Shown piece by piece: positions 1-8,936 of a stretch of 64,000 nt of DNA. The stretch lies in contig JALOAT010000001.1 of NCBI GenBank assembly GCA_023228645.1, forward strand, positions 1-64,000, in the 5' to 3' direction. The notes beneath the pieces were generated by a model. The model ran no database searches, had not been told where the DNA came from, and saw only the letters and a list, made by a program, of their open reading frames with translations. The stretch comes from Gammaproteobacteria bacterium. Lineage in GTDB: Bacteria > Pseudomonadota > Gammaproteobacteria > Thiohalomonadales > Thiohalomonadaceae. A program made the position numbers and the translations under genes. Within the stretch, counting starts at the first letter, position 1, and each line of letters begins with the position of its first letter.

Positions 1-2
1 AA

Positions 3-902
3 GGTATCCAAGGTGAAGAAGGACCAGAGGGTCCAGAAGGCGCTGAAGGTATTCAAGGTCCCATTGGTCCTAAAGGCGATCCTGCTGCGGTATTTGCTTA
101 TAAAGGTGAAGTAAATAGCATTGTTGACTTACCTGCTGTTGGTGCTCCTGGTGATGCTTACACTGTTGTTGGTAATACACATCTGTATCTCTGGGATGAG
201 ACCTTAGAGGCATTCATTGAAGGTCCTGAAGTAGGAGCTATTCAAGGTCCTAAAGGTGATCAAGGTGAACAAGGTCCTCGTGGTCAACAAGGCTTACGTG
301 GTGAGAAGGGTGAGACTGGTGCTTCTATCATCTTCTTAAATGAAAATCCTGGTCCTCTTAATGGTCGTCCTGGTGACATGGCCATTAACAATAACACCAA
401 AGAGTATTTCCGTAAAAATAACGAGACGACTTGGATCTCGTTAGGTTATATGGAAGGTGGTACTGTTCATGAAGTACCTGAAGTCGGTCTTTTCATCCGT
501 AATCAAGGTGGTTGGACTAAAGTCCTGGAAGGTGGTGATTTAACTGGCTTAGCTGACGGTGGTCAATATGTCCTAACCAAAAATGGATTTGCTCGCTTCG
601 ATGGTTATGATACTGCTATTGTAGCACTGACTGGAACAACAATTGATCCTACTCTTCCTGCATGTAACTTCACTTATCAAGTAACAGGTAATACGACCTT
701 AACAGTAGCTAACTTCGTTGCTGATCGTTCTAAGGTTATTATTCTGCGTCTGTTAGGTAATGCTGGTACAGTAGTTATTAATAACGTACAATGGGGTGAG
801 AATGGTCCTCCAGAGATTGGAACTGACTTTACTGTCATTGCTTTATTCTGGGATGGCGTTCGTTGGTACGGTAGCTTAGGTCCAGCAGGCGCATTAGACT
901 AA
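3..902 (+). CDS. Collagen-like tail fibre protein, 3' part (5' end outside window)
   Basis: The reading frame is open from the first bases of the window, so the gene starts upstream; an ATG at 378 is internal. Visible residues 1-125 hold Gly-X-Y collagen-like triplets (GEEGPEGPEGAEG, GPKGDQGEQGPRGQQG) in two blocks around a short globular insert. About 170 residues of a non-repetitive C-terminal domain rich in beta-type sequence follow. Phage fibres use such triplets as trimeric shafts and the C-terminal part as tip or trimerisation domain. The gene is followed by a DUF4376 gene, a usual tail-fibre partner. Role as fibre is inferred from the repeats and neighbour; the receptor is unknown. Confidence 0.8.
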   Translation, partial: GIQGEEGPEGPEGAEGIQGPIGPKGDPAAVFAYKGEVNSIVDLPAVGAPGDAYTVVGNTHLYLWDETLEAFIEGPEVGAIQGPKGDQGEQGPRGQQGLRGEKGETGASIIFLNENPGPLNGRPGDMAINNNTKEYFRKNNETTWISLGYMEGGTVHEVPEVGLFIRNQGGWTKVLEGGDLTGLADGGQYVLTKNGFARFDGYDTAIVALTGTTIDPTLPACNFTYQVTGNTTLTVANFVADRSKVIILRLLGNAGTVVINNVQWGENGPPEIGTDFTVIALFWDGVRWYGSLGPAGALD

Positions 903-914
903 TAGTAAAGTAGG

Positions 915-943
915 GAGGAGATGAAGTAATATCTCCTCTTTTT
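915..943 (+). terminator. Rho-independent terminator of the fibre gene
   Basis: Perfect 8-bp stem GAGGAGAT/ATCTCCTC with loop GAAGTAAT, followed by a T run, 12 bases after the fibre stop codon. Confidence 0.8.
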
Positions 944-966
944 CTATTTAAAGGTTAACATCAAAA

Positions 967-1605
967 ATGACTACGGAAAATATTAACAACGCTCAGTTTA
1001 TTCGTGAATCGGATATGGTCTGGCCACTATCCCTTCATCAAATTCGAAAGCAAGAGAAAGAACGCTTACTTCCACGCAATCCTTCTCGTGAAGTAATGGA
1101 GAGTATTGGATACTTCGTTATTGACCGTACTACAGCACCAGAAGGTGATGTAGTTACACAGATCCAGCCTGTTAAGGATAACGGTGCTTATAAACAGACA
1201 TGGTCTGTTAGATCGTTTAATGAGCAAGAACTCGCTGATCGGTTAGAATCAGAACGTGCTAATCGCATGTCTCAAGTTAAAGCTTATCGACAACAAGTTG
1301 AAGAACGAGGCTTTCCTTATGACTTCGGAGGTGAGTATGGTATTATTCATATTCAAGTTCGAGATGGTGATAGGGTTAACCTAACTGGTCTTCGAATCAA
1401 TGCGATGAGTGATCCTGAATACACGTCCTTTTTTAGGGTTTATGAAAATATCGTTGTTCCTCAAAACGCTGAGGAGTTAATTGCGTTAACAAGCGCTGCT
1501 TTAACTGGATATACTGATCTATTGCAACAAGTATGGTCTATTGAAGACGCTATTCGTGCTGCGACTTCAATTGAAGAATTACCAGAAGTTCCAGAACTGA
1601 ATTAA
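967..1605 (+). CDS. DUF4376-type tail fibre-associated protein
   Basis: 212 residues. The second half (about 105-205) has the DUF4376 layout: a helical lead-in KAYRQQVEERGFPYDFGG, then a strand-rich part (RVNLTGLRINAM), then paired helices ending in SIEDAIRAATSIEEL. DUF4376 is common at the ends of tail fibre genes or as a separate downstream gene. The position right after a collagen-like fibre fits that. It may be a fibre tip or assembly component; which one cannot be decided here. Start ATG follows AAAGG at a suitable distance. Confidence 0.7.
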   Translation: MTTENINNAQFIRESDMVWPLSLHQIRKQEKERLLPRNPSREVMESIGYFVIDRTTAPEGDVVTQIQPVKDNGAYKQTWSVRSFNEQELADRLESERANRMSQVKAYRQQVEERGFPYDFGGEYGIIHIQVRDGDRVNLTGLRINAMSDPEYTSFFRVYENIVVPQNAEELIALTSAALTGYTDLLQQVWSIEDAIRAATSIEELPEVPELN

Positions 1606-1609
1606 TTAA

Positions 1610-1647
1610 GGCATATGGGGGGTCTTAACAGACTCCCTATTTATGCC
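1610..1647 (+). terminator. Terminator of the GGCAT...ATGCC family
   Basis: Hairpin GGGGGTCT/AGACTCCC (one G-T pair) enclosed by an outer GGCAT/ATGCC pairing, starting 4 bases after the stop codon of the DUF4376 gene. Confidence 0.7.
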
Positions 1648-1739
1648 ATAGATAACATCTTTTTTTATTCCTTATTTTCAATCTTATTGAATAGAATTTT
1701 ATATTAGTAATTTAATTTCAATAAGAAGGATTAAAATAG

Positions 1740-2327
1740 ATGAATATTATCGAATGGTTTTATATTAAAAATAACAACGATAAGTTATTTAGAGTCATTA
1801 ATTCTTTAGAACCTTTAGCTAAGAAATATGGGTTAACAGAAAATCCCAAGCATCTTCCTAATATTTTAGCTATGTTAAAAGTGTTAAAAGAAGAAAAACA
1901 TAATAACATCCCCTTAACCTTATTTATTACTCGACTCGTTTATTCAGATGTAAACTGTCTTCCGGAAGACGACTTCTCTTTATCATTAGAAGTAGAAAGA
2001 GCGGTTCGTAATAGCACGAGTAGTGAAGCTAAAGATACTGGATCAAGTCAGGTTATTAGGGAGTGGTTAATTGAAAACACTCGTCACACATTAGCCGAAC
2101 TCTTAACCTTGTTCTTTCTATTTCAACTCTATGAGTTCGAGGATGAAAATAACTTCTTCTCTAATCTCGTCCAAGAATACAAAGATGACTACAAGGATGA
2201 GTTAGAAGACTTTTGCTCTACTTCATTAGACGAACATTTCCTTAATGAAATTAACAATCCATTATTTGAGACAAATACAGATCTTGATTGGATTAAAGTT
2301 ATTGGGATTATTATTACCCAGATTTAA
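1740..2327 (+). CDS. Hypothetical protein, acidic, helical
   Basis: 195 residues, not recognised. Acidic, largely helical, no signal peptide; one hydrophobic helix around LAELLTLFFLFQLYEF could be buried or membrane-associated. Preceded by AAGAAGGATTAAAATAG, a good ribosome binding site. Stands alone between the tail fibre block and a long intergenic region. Confidence 0.75.
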   Translation: MNIIEWFYIKNNNDKLFRVINSLEPLAKKYGLTENPKHLPNILAMLKVLKEEKHNNIPLTLFITRLVYSDVNCLPEDDFSLSLEVERAVRNSTSSEAKDTGSSQVIREWLIENTRHTLAELLTLFFLFQLYEFEDENNFFSNLVQEYKDDYKDELEDFCSTSLDEHFLNEINNPLFETNTDLDWIKVIGIIITQI

Positions 2328-2472
2328 TCTCTATTATATGTTAAAAGAAGGGTAATGTTTTTGGAGTAGTGTTAGATAAGGGATGTAGATGGGTTTTCTT
2401 TTATTTTCCTTTTCCTATCTATACTCGTATGTGACACAAATTAAGGCTGGTCCTTAATTATATCGTGGAAAA

Positions 2473-2502
2473 GGGAAGAAGGAGTGGGGACTCCTTCTTC
2501 CC
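2473..2502 (+). other. Strong hairpin in the 2328-2825 gene-free stretch
   Basis: Perfect 13-bp stem with a GGGG loop, no T run after it. The 500-base stretch 2328-2825 also holds a terminator (2685) and a promoter motif (2746) but no convincing ORF. May be an RNA 3' end or processing site for the gene ending at 2327. Confidence 0.5.
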
Positions 2503-2684
2503 TATTAGCTATATTGAATATAAAAAAATATTACTTAACTTTATTAAATGAAAAGTAAGAGTTATTGGTTTCTCTTATTGTTCATCCCTGTTCCGTTGTG
2601 GGAGAGAATTAGATTAGTATTGGGTTGCTTTTCTATTTCTATACGGTTGGGTTTTCCTTAAGTTGGTGTGTGGAATCTGGTATG

Positions 2685-2718
2685 AATAGGGAGTCCTTTT
2701 GGATTCCCTATTTATGCC
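2685..2718 (+). terminator. AATAGGGAGTCC...GGATTCCCTATT family hairpin
   Basis: Stem AATAGGGAGTCC/GGATTCCCTATT with TTTT loop (one G-T pair), then TATGCC. Far from any upstream gene, so it may close an untranslated transcript. Confidence 0.7.
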
Positions 2719-2745
2719 GTTTATTTATGTCTCTTGTTTATACTT

Positions 2746-2783
2746 TAAAATGTAATCTAGAATTAATCAATTACATATAACTA
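2746..2783 (+). promoter_or_regulatory. Phage promoter motif (full form)
   Basis: TCTAGAATTA box followed by ACATATAACTA (2773-2783) and a GGATAG downstream word. Same layout as copies at 15553, 61695 and 62198. Lies 43 bases before the 41-residue membrane ORF at 2826. Confidence 0.6.
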
Positions 2784-2825
2784 GTTGGATAGCAATAATT
2801 TATCTTCTCAAAAAGGATTCTCATC

Positions 2826-2951
2826 ATGTTTACTTCTATCATTCACTTCCTTAAGAAATCAGAAAAAGCTCAAGAAGTCTTGGCCTATATTTTCTCCCTT
2901 GCCATTTGCGCTGGTTTTCTTACATGGATGTTCATTAAGGCTACAAATTGA
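2826..2951 (+). CDS. Small single-pass membrane protein (41 aa)
   Basis: ATG preceded by AAAAAGGATTCTCATC. Codes for 41 residues: an amphipathic Lys-rich start (HFLKKSEKAQEV) and one membrane helix (YIFSLAICAGFLTWMFI). It sits between a promoter motif and a terminator, so it is a complete one-gene unit. Overlapping longer frames at this locus lack a ribosome binding site. Function unknown. Confidence 0.65.
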   Translation: MFTSIIHFLKKSEKAQEVLAYIFSLAICAGFLTWMFIKATN

Positions 2952-2960
2952 ACGGCATAA

Positions 2961-2990
2961 AAAGAGAGGGATTATTTCCCTCTCTTTTAT
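2961..2990 (+). terminator. Terminator AAAGAGAGGGA/TCCCTCTCTTT
   Basis: 11-bp perfect stem followed by T-rich sequence, 10 bases after the small membrane ORF. Confidence 0.8.
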
Positions 2991-3029
2991 TACTTCTTTT
3001 TTTGTTTCTAATTTTAAATATTATTAAGA

Positions 3030-3041
3030 ACATATCATCTA
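3030..3041 (+). promoter_or_regulatory. Promoter motif variant ACATATCATCTA
   Basis: Variant of the repeated core, 39 bases before the gene at 3081; the same variant with ATTAGAGG follows at 52395. Confidence 0.4.
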
Positions 3042-3080
3042 TTAGTAGTTAGTTATAAACGTTTATAAGGTTTTTAATTC

Positions 3081-3293
3081 ATGCCTTTAGATTTATATAG
3101 TTTATTGGTATTAATAGCTTTCGCTACGACTTGCATTACAGTACTTCTTTTTATACGTAAAGGAAGTGTAATTGGTACTTTTATTACTTGCTTAATAGCT
3201 ATGTCATTATTGACTCAAGTCAGAGAAGATCGAGTTGAAGCAAAAAAGGATAAGGAAAGTAGTGCTGTTATAGAAATTAAACCGGAGAAGTAA
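3081..3293 (+). CDS. Small two-helix membrane protein
   Basis: 70 residues with two hydrophobic segments (about 5-24 and 29-44, SLLVLIAFATTCITVLLF and IGTFITCLIAMSLL) and a charged C-terminal tail. Immediately upstream of the NADAR gene (4-base gap), so co-transcribed. Function unknown. Confidence 0.65.
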   Translation: MPLDLYSLLVLIAFATTCITVLLFIRKGSVIGTFITCLIAMSLLTQVREDRVEAKKDKESSAVIEIKPEK

Positions 3294-3297
3294 AGTA

Positions 3298-3792
3298 ATG
3301 ATCATCCCTTTTGATGAAGCTGTTATCTTCTTTGGTCCTGAATCCCCTTTCTCTAATTGGTATAAAGGTCCATTTGTTTATAATGGGCTTGGTTATTTAA
3401 CCAACGAGCATTTCATGATGGCTAAGAAAGCAGCTTTATTTGGAGACTGGGTGATTCATGATAAGATACTTCGAGCTAAGACTGCTTTTAGTGCTAAGAA
3501 GCTAGGGCGTGAAGTAATGGGTTTTGATGAAAAGATTTGGAGTAACTGGAGGATGAACATAGTAGGTAAAGGCAAGTTAGAACAAGCTAAACAAAACCCT
3601 ATTGTGTTACAAGCCTATGTAGAAAATGCAGGTAAAACATTTATCGAAGCCAGTCCTTATGATTTGATATGGGGAATTGGTCTAGGTGAACTCCATCCAG
3701 GTTGCTATGATACTGATCAATGGCTAGGTGAAAACTTATTAGGTATCGTAAATAGTAAAGTAGCTGTACAATTAAAAGAAATGACTTCTTAA
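3298..3792 (+). CDS. NADAR family protein (YbiA-like N-glycosidase)
   Basis: 164 residues covering a complete NADAR fold. Signature elements: FSNWY at 18-22, NEHFMMAKKAALFGD at 36-50, FIEASPYDLIWGIGL at 115-129, and QWLGENLLG near 141-149. NADAR enzymes act on N-glycosidic bonds of ADP-ribose derivatives. Relatives remove ADP-ribose from guanine in DNA as the antitoxin of DarT1. A phage copy without a DarT partner may reverse DarT-type DNA modification by the host, or act in NAD metabolism; both are inferences. Preceded by a small membrane protein gene and followed by unknown acidic genes. Confidence 0.9.
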   Translation: MIIPFDEAVIFFGPESPFSNWYKGPFVYNGLGYLTNEHFMMAKKAALFGDWVIHDKILRAKTAFSAKKLGREVMGFDEKIWSNWRMNIVGKGKLEQAKQNPIVLQAYVENAGKTFIEASPYDLIWGIGLGELHPGCYDTDQWLGENLLGIVNSKVAVQLKEMTS

Positions 3793-3830
3793 TAAAACTG
3801 TAGTAAACAACAAAAGGATTAACTAAACTA

Positions 3831-4802
3831 ATGTCTAATTCAGATAACCTCGACGATATCTTAGCTCAAGAAGATCATGTTAATGATGAACTCATCTCTT
3901 TATATGCAGAGAACAAAAGTATTTATGACATTACCTCTGAGTTAATTAAACGATTAGAGAACAAAGAATACTTTAACAGTCTAGATGCTGTGTTAGAGTT
4001 AAGCTTGTTACCTACAGTTATTCCTAATGACTTTATTCGTGTTGATCCAGATCAAGAGTTCGTAGAGAAAGGATTACCTAAATTAACTGAGATCAATGAT
4101 GAGACTAAGCCTAAGCTCTGGCATTTCTTCTTTACTGTTACAGTAGAGTTAATGGCTCAGCAAAAAGGTTCTTCTATCTTAATTGAAGAAGAGATTGAAT
4201 TTCCTTTTACTTTAGAAGAGTTTATTGTTGTTGCTGATCAATGGATTCATTCTCGCGTAGCTAAGATTCTCATTCTCAATACCGATGAAGGTTCTAGCTC
4301 CTCAGTCGTTGATAAAATCTCTACAGATACACTAGCAGATATTGAGAAGAAGTTTGAAGAAACTAAAGGCGAGTTAGAGAATGAATACTCTGAAGAAGAT
4401 TTGGAATTCTTTAATACGACAATTAAAGATAACCTAGCTAGTGACTTAGAGTTGTTAAAAGAGCGGTTTATTAATCTTCCAGTTTCTACTCAATTAGTCT
4501 CTGGTCCTCCAACTTGTTTAGAACTCATTGAGTTTTATCCTATCTGCTTAGCCTATGTGTATGTTAATGATAGCTTACGGACTAATTTAGATTTATCTCT
4601 ATTAGTACGTATTATTCATGCATCAAAGAAAGCTTCATTAACGCTTCTTTCTGATTTCTCTGAATTCACTACTCCAGCTAATGAAGATAGTCTCTTAGGC
4701 TATATTAGTCTGATAGATGGTGTTAACTGGTACACAGATGGAAATGAGTTATTTAACGTATTACGAAGCTCTGGAGAGAGCGATGAGTCATTTGACAGCT
4801 GA
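3831..4802 (+). CDS. Hypothetical acidic protein
   Basis: 323 residues, strongly acidic, mostly helical, not recognised. No membrane segment or catalytic motif seen. Start follows AAAAGGATTAACTAAACTA. Its 3' end overlaps the next gene by 20 bases, indicating translational coupling. Confidence 0.75.
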   Translation: MSNSDNLDDILAQEDHVNDELISLYAENKSIYDITSELIKRLENKEYFNSLDAVLELSLLPTVIPNDFIRVDPDQEFVEKGLPKLTEINDETKPKLWHFFFTVTVELMAQQKGSSILIEEEIEFPFTLEEFIVVADQWIHSRVAKILILNTDEGSSSSVVDKISTDTLADIEKKFEETKGELENEYSEEDLEFFNTTIKDNLASDLELLKERFINLPVSTQLVSGPPTCLELIEFYPICLAYVYVNDSLRTNLDLSLLVRIIHASKKASLTLLSDFSEFTTPANEDSLLGYISLIDGVNWYTDGNELFNVLRSSGESDESFDS

Positions 4803-5010
4803 TTACGTAAAAGAAACTCTTAAGAAATTTTCTAAAGATTTCTCATTAGACTATGATTCATTAATGGAGGAGGTTCACTATAAGAACCTCTTTGAAGAAC
4901 TCACAGATATGCTTAGCACTGATTTAGGTATTGCTGTTTATACTAAAGATCTTTTTGGTATTACAGATAGTGAGATCATTGATACTGTTCTTAATATTGC
5001 TAACGCATAG
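4783..5010 (+). CDS. Hypothetical protein (75 aa)
   Basis: Start chosen at 4783 (MSHLTADYVKE) because GGAG lies 5 bases upstream; the frame is open further upstream but overlaps the previous gene without a binding site. Small, helical and acidic. Unknown function. Confidence 0.6.
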   Translation: MSHLTADYVKETLKKFSKDFSLDYDSLMEEVHYKNLFEELTDMLSTDLGIAVYTKDLFGITDSEIIDTVLNIANA

Positions 5011-5022
5011 GAAAATACAACG

Positions 5023-5454
5023 ATGAAAAAAACGATTATCTTTACGTTAAGTAAGTCTTTAGAAGAATTCAACCCTTCTGATTATGATAATGACCTAGCT
5101 AAAGTTATTTACTTAGAAGGTAAAGACTTAGATGCTGAAACATTAACTGAAACCATCAATGCTTTAGAAGAAACACATATCGTCATTGATATTTTCGAAC
5201 CCTTTGCTGAATTACTTGTCTATAATGGATTCAATGCTATCTTTCTCATTGATAAAGAAACAAAGATTGAACACCTTTATACAGACTTAGATGAACAATC
5301 TAAAGCTAAGAATTACTTCAGCAATCTCTTAGATTATTGTAATAACACTGGTATTCGAAATAGAGCAAATATTATCTTAGTACAGGATAATACACCTACT
5401 CCTTTTTCTTGGATGAAGTTAATTACTCTTAGCACTATGTTAGATAGGCGTTGA
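5023..5454 (+). CDS. Hypothetical protein
   Basis: 143 residues, alpha/beta pattern (KKTIIFTLSK, KVIYLEGKD, THIVIDIFEPFA), suggesting a small Rossmann-like fold, but no family recognised. Follows the preceding gene by 12 bases; last gene of the unit before a terminator. Confidence 0.7.
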   Translation: MKKTIIFTLSKSLEEFNPSDYDNDLAKVIYLEGKDLDAETLTETINALEETHIVIDIFEPFAELLVYNGFNAIFLIDKETKIEHLYTDLDEQSKAKNYFSNLLDYCNNTGIRNRANIILVQDNTPTPFSWMKLITLSTMLDRR

Positions 5455-5463
5455 AAGCAACAT

Positions 5464-5497
5464 AATAGGAGATCCTTTTGGGATCTCCTATTTATGA
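5464..5497 (+). terminator. Terminator ATAGGAGATCC/GGATCTCCTAT
   Basis: 11-bp perfect stem with loop TTTTG, then TTATGACC; closes the 3081-5454 unit. Confidence 0.85.
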
Positions 5498-5657
5498 CCT
5501 TTTTTCTTTTGGCAAACTATTAAGTCTTTTTTCAGTCATTTAAATGCTATGTCAACTGAAAGGAAAATATAAAAAAACGAGTTGACTCATTTCTATGTAA
5601 AGAATGTTTAAGCATTAGTTTAATACCAGTAACAATAACTACACTTTGGAGTAAGAA

Positions 5658-8600
5658 GTGATTGAAAAAATTATTAAGCGTGATGGACGAGAAGAAAAGT
5701 TCGATGCTGAGAAAATTGTAAGGTGGGCTGAATGGGCCTCCCCAATGGAATCTATGAAACGACAGTGGCCTGTTGTAGTAACAAAGGTGGCCTCTCGTTT
5801 AGATCGTATTGTAACGAGTAAGAAGCTCCAGGAAGAGTTAATTGAAGGGTTCTTAGATCTAGATAACTATAGTGCTTATTTAGTCGCTGGACGCCTGTAT
5901 TCAGCTCACCTACGTAAAGAGATTTTTGGTAGTAATGAAGTACCTACTATTAAAGAAGTGCAAACTCGATTAATTCAAGATGGATTATTACGTGATCTTG
6001 GTTATAGTGATCAAGAGTACCAAATGCTTGAAGAGATTATTGATCATGAACGAGACTTTGATGTATTGCATTTCTCTTTACACCATATTCGACTCAAGTA
6101 CGCATTACGTAATAAAGTAAGTAAAAAAGAGTATGAAACTCAGCAGTTTGTTTACATGCGTATGGCAATGACTGTTAATGAGTTTAAAGAACCTATTGAG
6201 AGGATTGCTTTAGTTAAGAGCCTCTATGATAAGCTCTCTCAAAAGAAACTCTCTTTACCTACACCTAACTATGTAAACTTTGGCACTTACTTACGTAGCT
6301 ATGCTTCTTGCAACCTCTATATGACTGACGACAATTTAGAGAGTTTAGCTATTGGTGATCATATTGCTTATCGTCAAACAGCAGCTAGTGCAGGTAATGG
6401 TTTTAACATCATGACTCGTTCAGCCGATGATCCTATTCGTAATGGATTATTCCCTCATCAAGGAAAACTCCCTTACTATGCTGCTGTAGGTAAAGCTATT
6501 AAAGCTAACTTACAAAATGGTCGAGGTGGTGCAGGTAATGCTTTCTTCCCAGCATTTGATCCTGAAGCTAATAAGATCTTAGGCTTACGTGATCCGCGCT
6601 CTACTGGTGTGGCAAGTAATAGAGATCTCCATTACACTTTTATGGATAATCCTTTCTTTGCTAAGAAAGTGGCAGCTGGAGAGAAAGTCTTTGTATGGAA
6701 CTGCTATACTGCTCCTAAGCTCAATGAGTTATTCTATTCTGATGACCTAAAAGGTTTTATTGAAGAATATAATCGTTTAGAAAATGATCCTAGTTTCCAT
6801 AAAGAATATATTGATACTCGTGAACTCTTCTATAGGTTGAAAGACGCAGAGTTTGGTAGTGGTACGTATTATGAAATGGACGCTTATGAAGTCAATCGCC
6901 ATACTCCATTAAAAGAACCTATTCATAGTAGTAATTTGTGCGTAGCACCAGAAACGCAATTACTGACTGATCAAGGTCATGTTACAATCCGTGATAAAGC
7001 TGGTCAGACAGTTACTATCTGGAACGGTAAAGAATGGTCTGAAGTAGAAGTCGTTAAGACAGGTGAGAACCAGAAGTTACTACGCGTTGTATTATCTGAC
7101 GGTAAAGATTTAACATGCACCCCGTATCACAAGTGGTACGTGATGGATAGTTACCAAGGTAAAGAGCGCGAGGTCCGTACTCATGAGCTTGAAGAAGGAA
7201 TGAAGCTTATTAAGCTAGAGACTCCTGTCATTGAAGGTGACTGGGAATTTAAAAGAGCTTATGTTAATGGCTTCTATACAGGTGACGGAACTCAACTTTA
7301 TAATGGTACAGGAAAAATTTACTTATATGGTGAAAAGGCGGCACTTGCTCCTCTGTTTAATCATGATAAGGAATGGCGTAAAAACGGAAACAGATTAGAA
7401 TCCGAGTTCCGTGATCTGTATCCTAAATATACTGTACCGACAGTGAAGTATACTGTAGCTAGTCGTTTAGAATGGCTCGCGGGATGGCTAGATGCAGATG
7501 GCTGCATCTATCGAAATGGAGACAATGAGTCGATTACTGCTTCTTCTACAGATAAAGAATTTCTTAAAGAAGTACAGTTAATGCTTCAAACTCTAGGCAT
7601 TGAATCTAAAGTAACGCTTCTGTATGAAGCTGGAATAAAAAGACTTCCCGCTAATGATGGAACTGGAATCTATAAGGATTTCTATTGCTTAGCCACTTAT
7701 CGACTTCTTATTTCTAGTTGGAATAGTCAGAAGCTATTAGAGCTAGGATTAAAATTACATCGACTAGTGATAGAAAAACGCAAAGTTCAGCGTAGTGCTT
7801 CAGGATTCGTTTATGTGAAGAATGTATTAGATGTTGGTCGAGTAGATGATACTTACTGCGTAAAAGAACCTAAGCGTAATAGAGCAGTCTTCAATGGTAT
7901 TCTTACAGGTCAATGCGTAGAAATCACTGAGCACACAGCTCCTTACTATGACATGAAGGATCTTTATTCTGAAGAAGATCATGGTAGAGGTGAGATTGCG
8001 TTATGTAATCTTGGTGCTGTTAACCTATCTAAGATTGAATCAGATAAAGATTACTTCAACATCATGTATGAAGCTTTGAAAGTTATTGATTATACAATCG
8101 ATCATGCTGATTACACCTTCCCTCACTTAAGCTTTACTTCTAAGCAACGTCGATATGCTGCTGTTGGTATTATGGACTTTGCTCATGTCATGGCTGAATC
8201 CCACTACTCTTATTCAACAGAAGAGGGCAGGCAGTTCATGCACGAAGTAGCGGAACGTCATATGTACTTTGCTATTAAAGCCTCTCTTGCTATTAGTAAA
8301 GAACGTGGTGTAGCTCCTTGGATTCATAAGACTAAATGGGTAGACGGCTGGACACCTGTCAAAACGTATAACCGAGGTCTTGATAGTATCCAAGACTTTA
8401 AATACCGGTATGACTGGGAAGCTCTATCTGAAGAGATTAAAGCAAATGGTGGTATTGCTCATAGTCTGTTAGTTGCTTATATGCCTGGGGAAGCTTCTAG
8501 TAAAGCAGTAGGTGCTGCTAACTCTATTTATCCTGTTAGACAGTTAACGCTAGTTAAAACAGATAATAAGATCACAACTCGCTGGGCTGCACCTAATGGT

Positions 8601-8903
8601 GATAATGAGTTCTATAAATACGAATCTGCTTGGGACATCCCTACGAAAGATCTGATTATCATGTATGCTATCTTCCAGAAGTTTACTGATCAGTCTATTA
8701 GTGCAGATAGGTATAAGCGTGTCCCTGAAGGTAGTACGATTAATACCGATGAATTAATTGAAGAATATCTCCTGGCTAAGAAGTTAGGTGTTAAAACCTT
8801 CTATTACCAAAACTCTAACACAGCAAGTAATGTCGATATTAATGTGGTCGAGCGTATTACTGATGCTGTTGATGAAGAGGTTTGTGAAGGTTGTACAATG
8901 TGA
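5658..8903 (+). CDS. nrdA: Ribonucleoside-diphosphate reductase class I large subunit, intein-containing precursor
   Basis: 1081 residues; 756 after removal of a 325-residue intein (E. coli NrdA is 761). Reduces ribonucleoside diphosphates with NrdB. N-terminal ATP-cone (IIKRDGREEKFDAEKI). Catalytic set visible: ASCNLYM (first redox Cys), SNL joined across the intein to CVEIT (Asn, radical Cys, Glu), EIALCNLGAVNL (second redox Cys), VKTFYYQN (radical-transfer Tyr pair) and a C-terminal CEGC redox pair. GTG start at 5658 with GGAG seven bases upstream. Followed by nrdB, then dihydrofolate reductase and glutaredoxin, forming a DNA-precursor block. Confidence 0.95.
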   Translation: MIEKIIKRDGREEKFDAEKIVRWAEWASPMESMKRQWPVVVTKVASRLDRIVTSKKLQEELIEGFLDLDNYSAYLVAGRLYSAHLRKEIFGSNEVPTIKEVQTRLIQDGLLRDLGYSDQEYQMLEEIIDHERDFDVLHFSLHHIRLKYALRNKVSKKEYETQQFVYMRMAMTVNEFKEPIERIALVKSLYDKLSQKKLSLPTPNYVNFGTYLRSYASCNLYMTDDNLESLAIGDHIAYRQTAASAGNGFNIMTRSADDPIRNGLFPHQGKLPYYAAVGKAIKANLQNGRGGAGNAFFPAFDPEANKILGLRDPRSTGVASNRDLHYTFMDNPFFAKKVAAGEKVFVWNCYTAPKLNELFYSDDLKGFIEEYNRLENDPSFHKEYIDTRELFYRLKDAEFGSGTYYEMDAYEVNRHTPLKEPIHSSNLCVAPETQLLTDQGHVTIRDKAGQTVTIWNGKEWSEVEVVKTGENQKLLRVVLSDGKDLTCTPYHKWYVMDSYQGKEREVRTHELEEGMKLIKLETPVIEGDWEFKRAYVNGFYTGDGTQLYNGTGKIYLYGEKAALAPLFNHDKEWRKNGNRLESEFRDLYPKYTVPTVKYTVASRLEWLAGWLDADGCIYRNGDNESITASSTDKEFLKEVQLMLQTLGIESKVTLLYEAGIKRLPANDGTGIYKDFYCLATYRLLISSWNSQKLLELGLKLHRLVIEKRKVQRSASGFVYVKNVLDVGRVDDTYCVKEPKRNRAVFNGILTGQCVEITEHTAPYYDMKDLYSEEDHGRGEIALCNLGAVNLSKIESDKDYFNIMYEALKVIDYTIDHADYTFPHLSFTSKQRRYAAVGIMDFAHVMAESHYSYSTEEGRQFMHEVAERHMYFAIKASLAISKERGVAPWIHKTKWVDGWTPVKTYNRGLDSIQDFKYRYDWEALSEEIKANGGIAHSLLVAYMPGEASSKAVGAANSIYPVRQLTLVKTDNKITTRWAAPNGDNEFYKYESAWDIPTKDLIIMYAIFQKFTDQSISADRYKRVPEGSTINTDELIEEYLLAKKLGVKTFYYQNSNTASNVDINVVERITDAVDEEVCEGCTM
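6939..7913 (+). other. Intein in NrdA with LAGLIDADG homing endonuclease
   Basis: Residues 428-752 of the precursor. Starts at Cys-1 (CVAPETQLLTD, block A), has CTPYHKW in the N-terminal splicing region, two LAGLIDADG-type helices (YVNGFYTGDGT and LAGWLDADGC), and ends DDTYCVKE...FNGILTGQ followed by Cys+1. The terminal residue is Gln rather than Asn and the penultimate position is Gly, seen in some active inteins. The insertion is directly before the thiyl-radical cysteine, so the enzyme is inactive until splicing. Confidence 0.9.
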
Positions 8904-8936
8904 TGTCGGTACTGTAATAAAGGAAAATTAAACACC

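Noticed and set aside
2785..3027. 80-codon ORF over the 41-residue membrane protein gene
   Set aside because: No binding site, Ser/Lys-rich random composition; a shorter ORF in another frame has AAAAAGGATT and a clear membrane helix.
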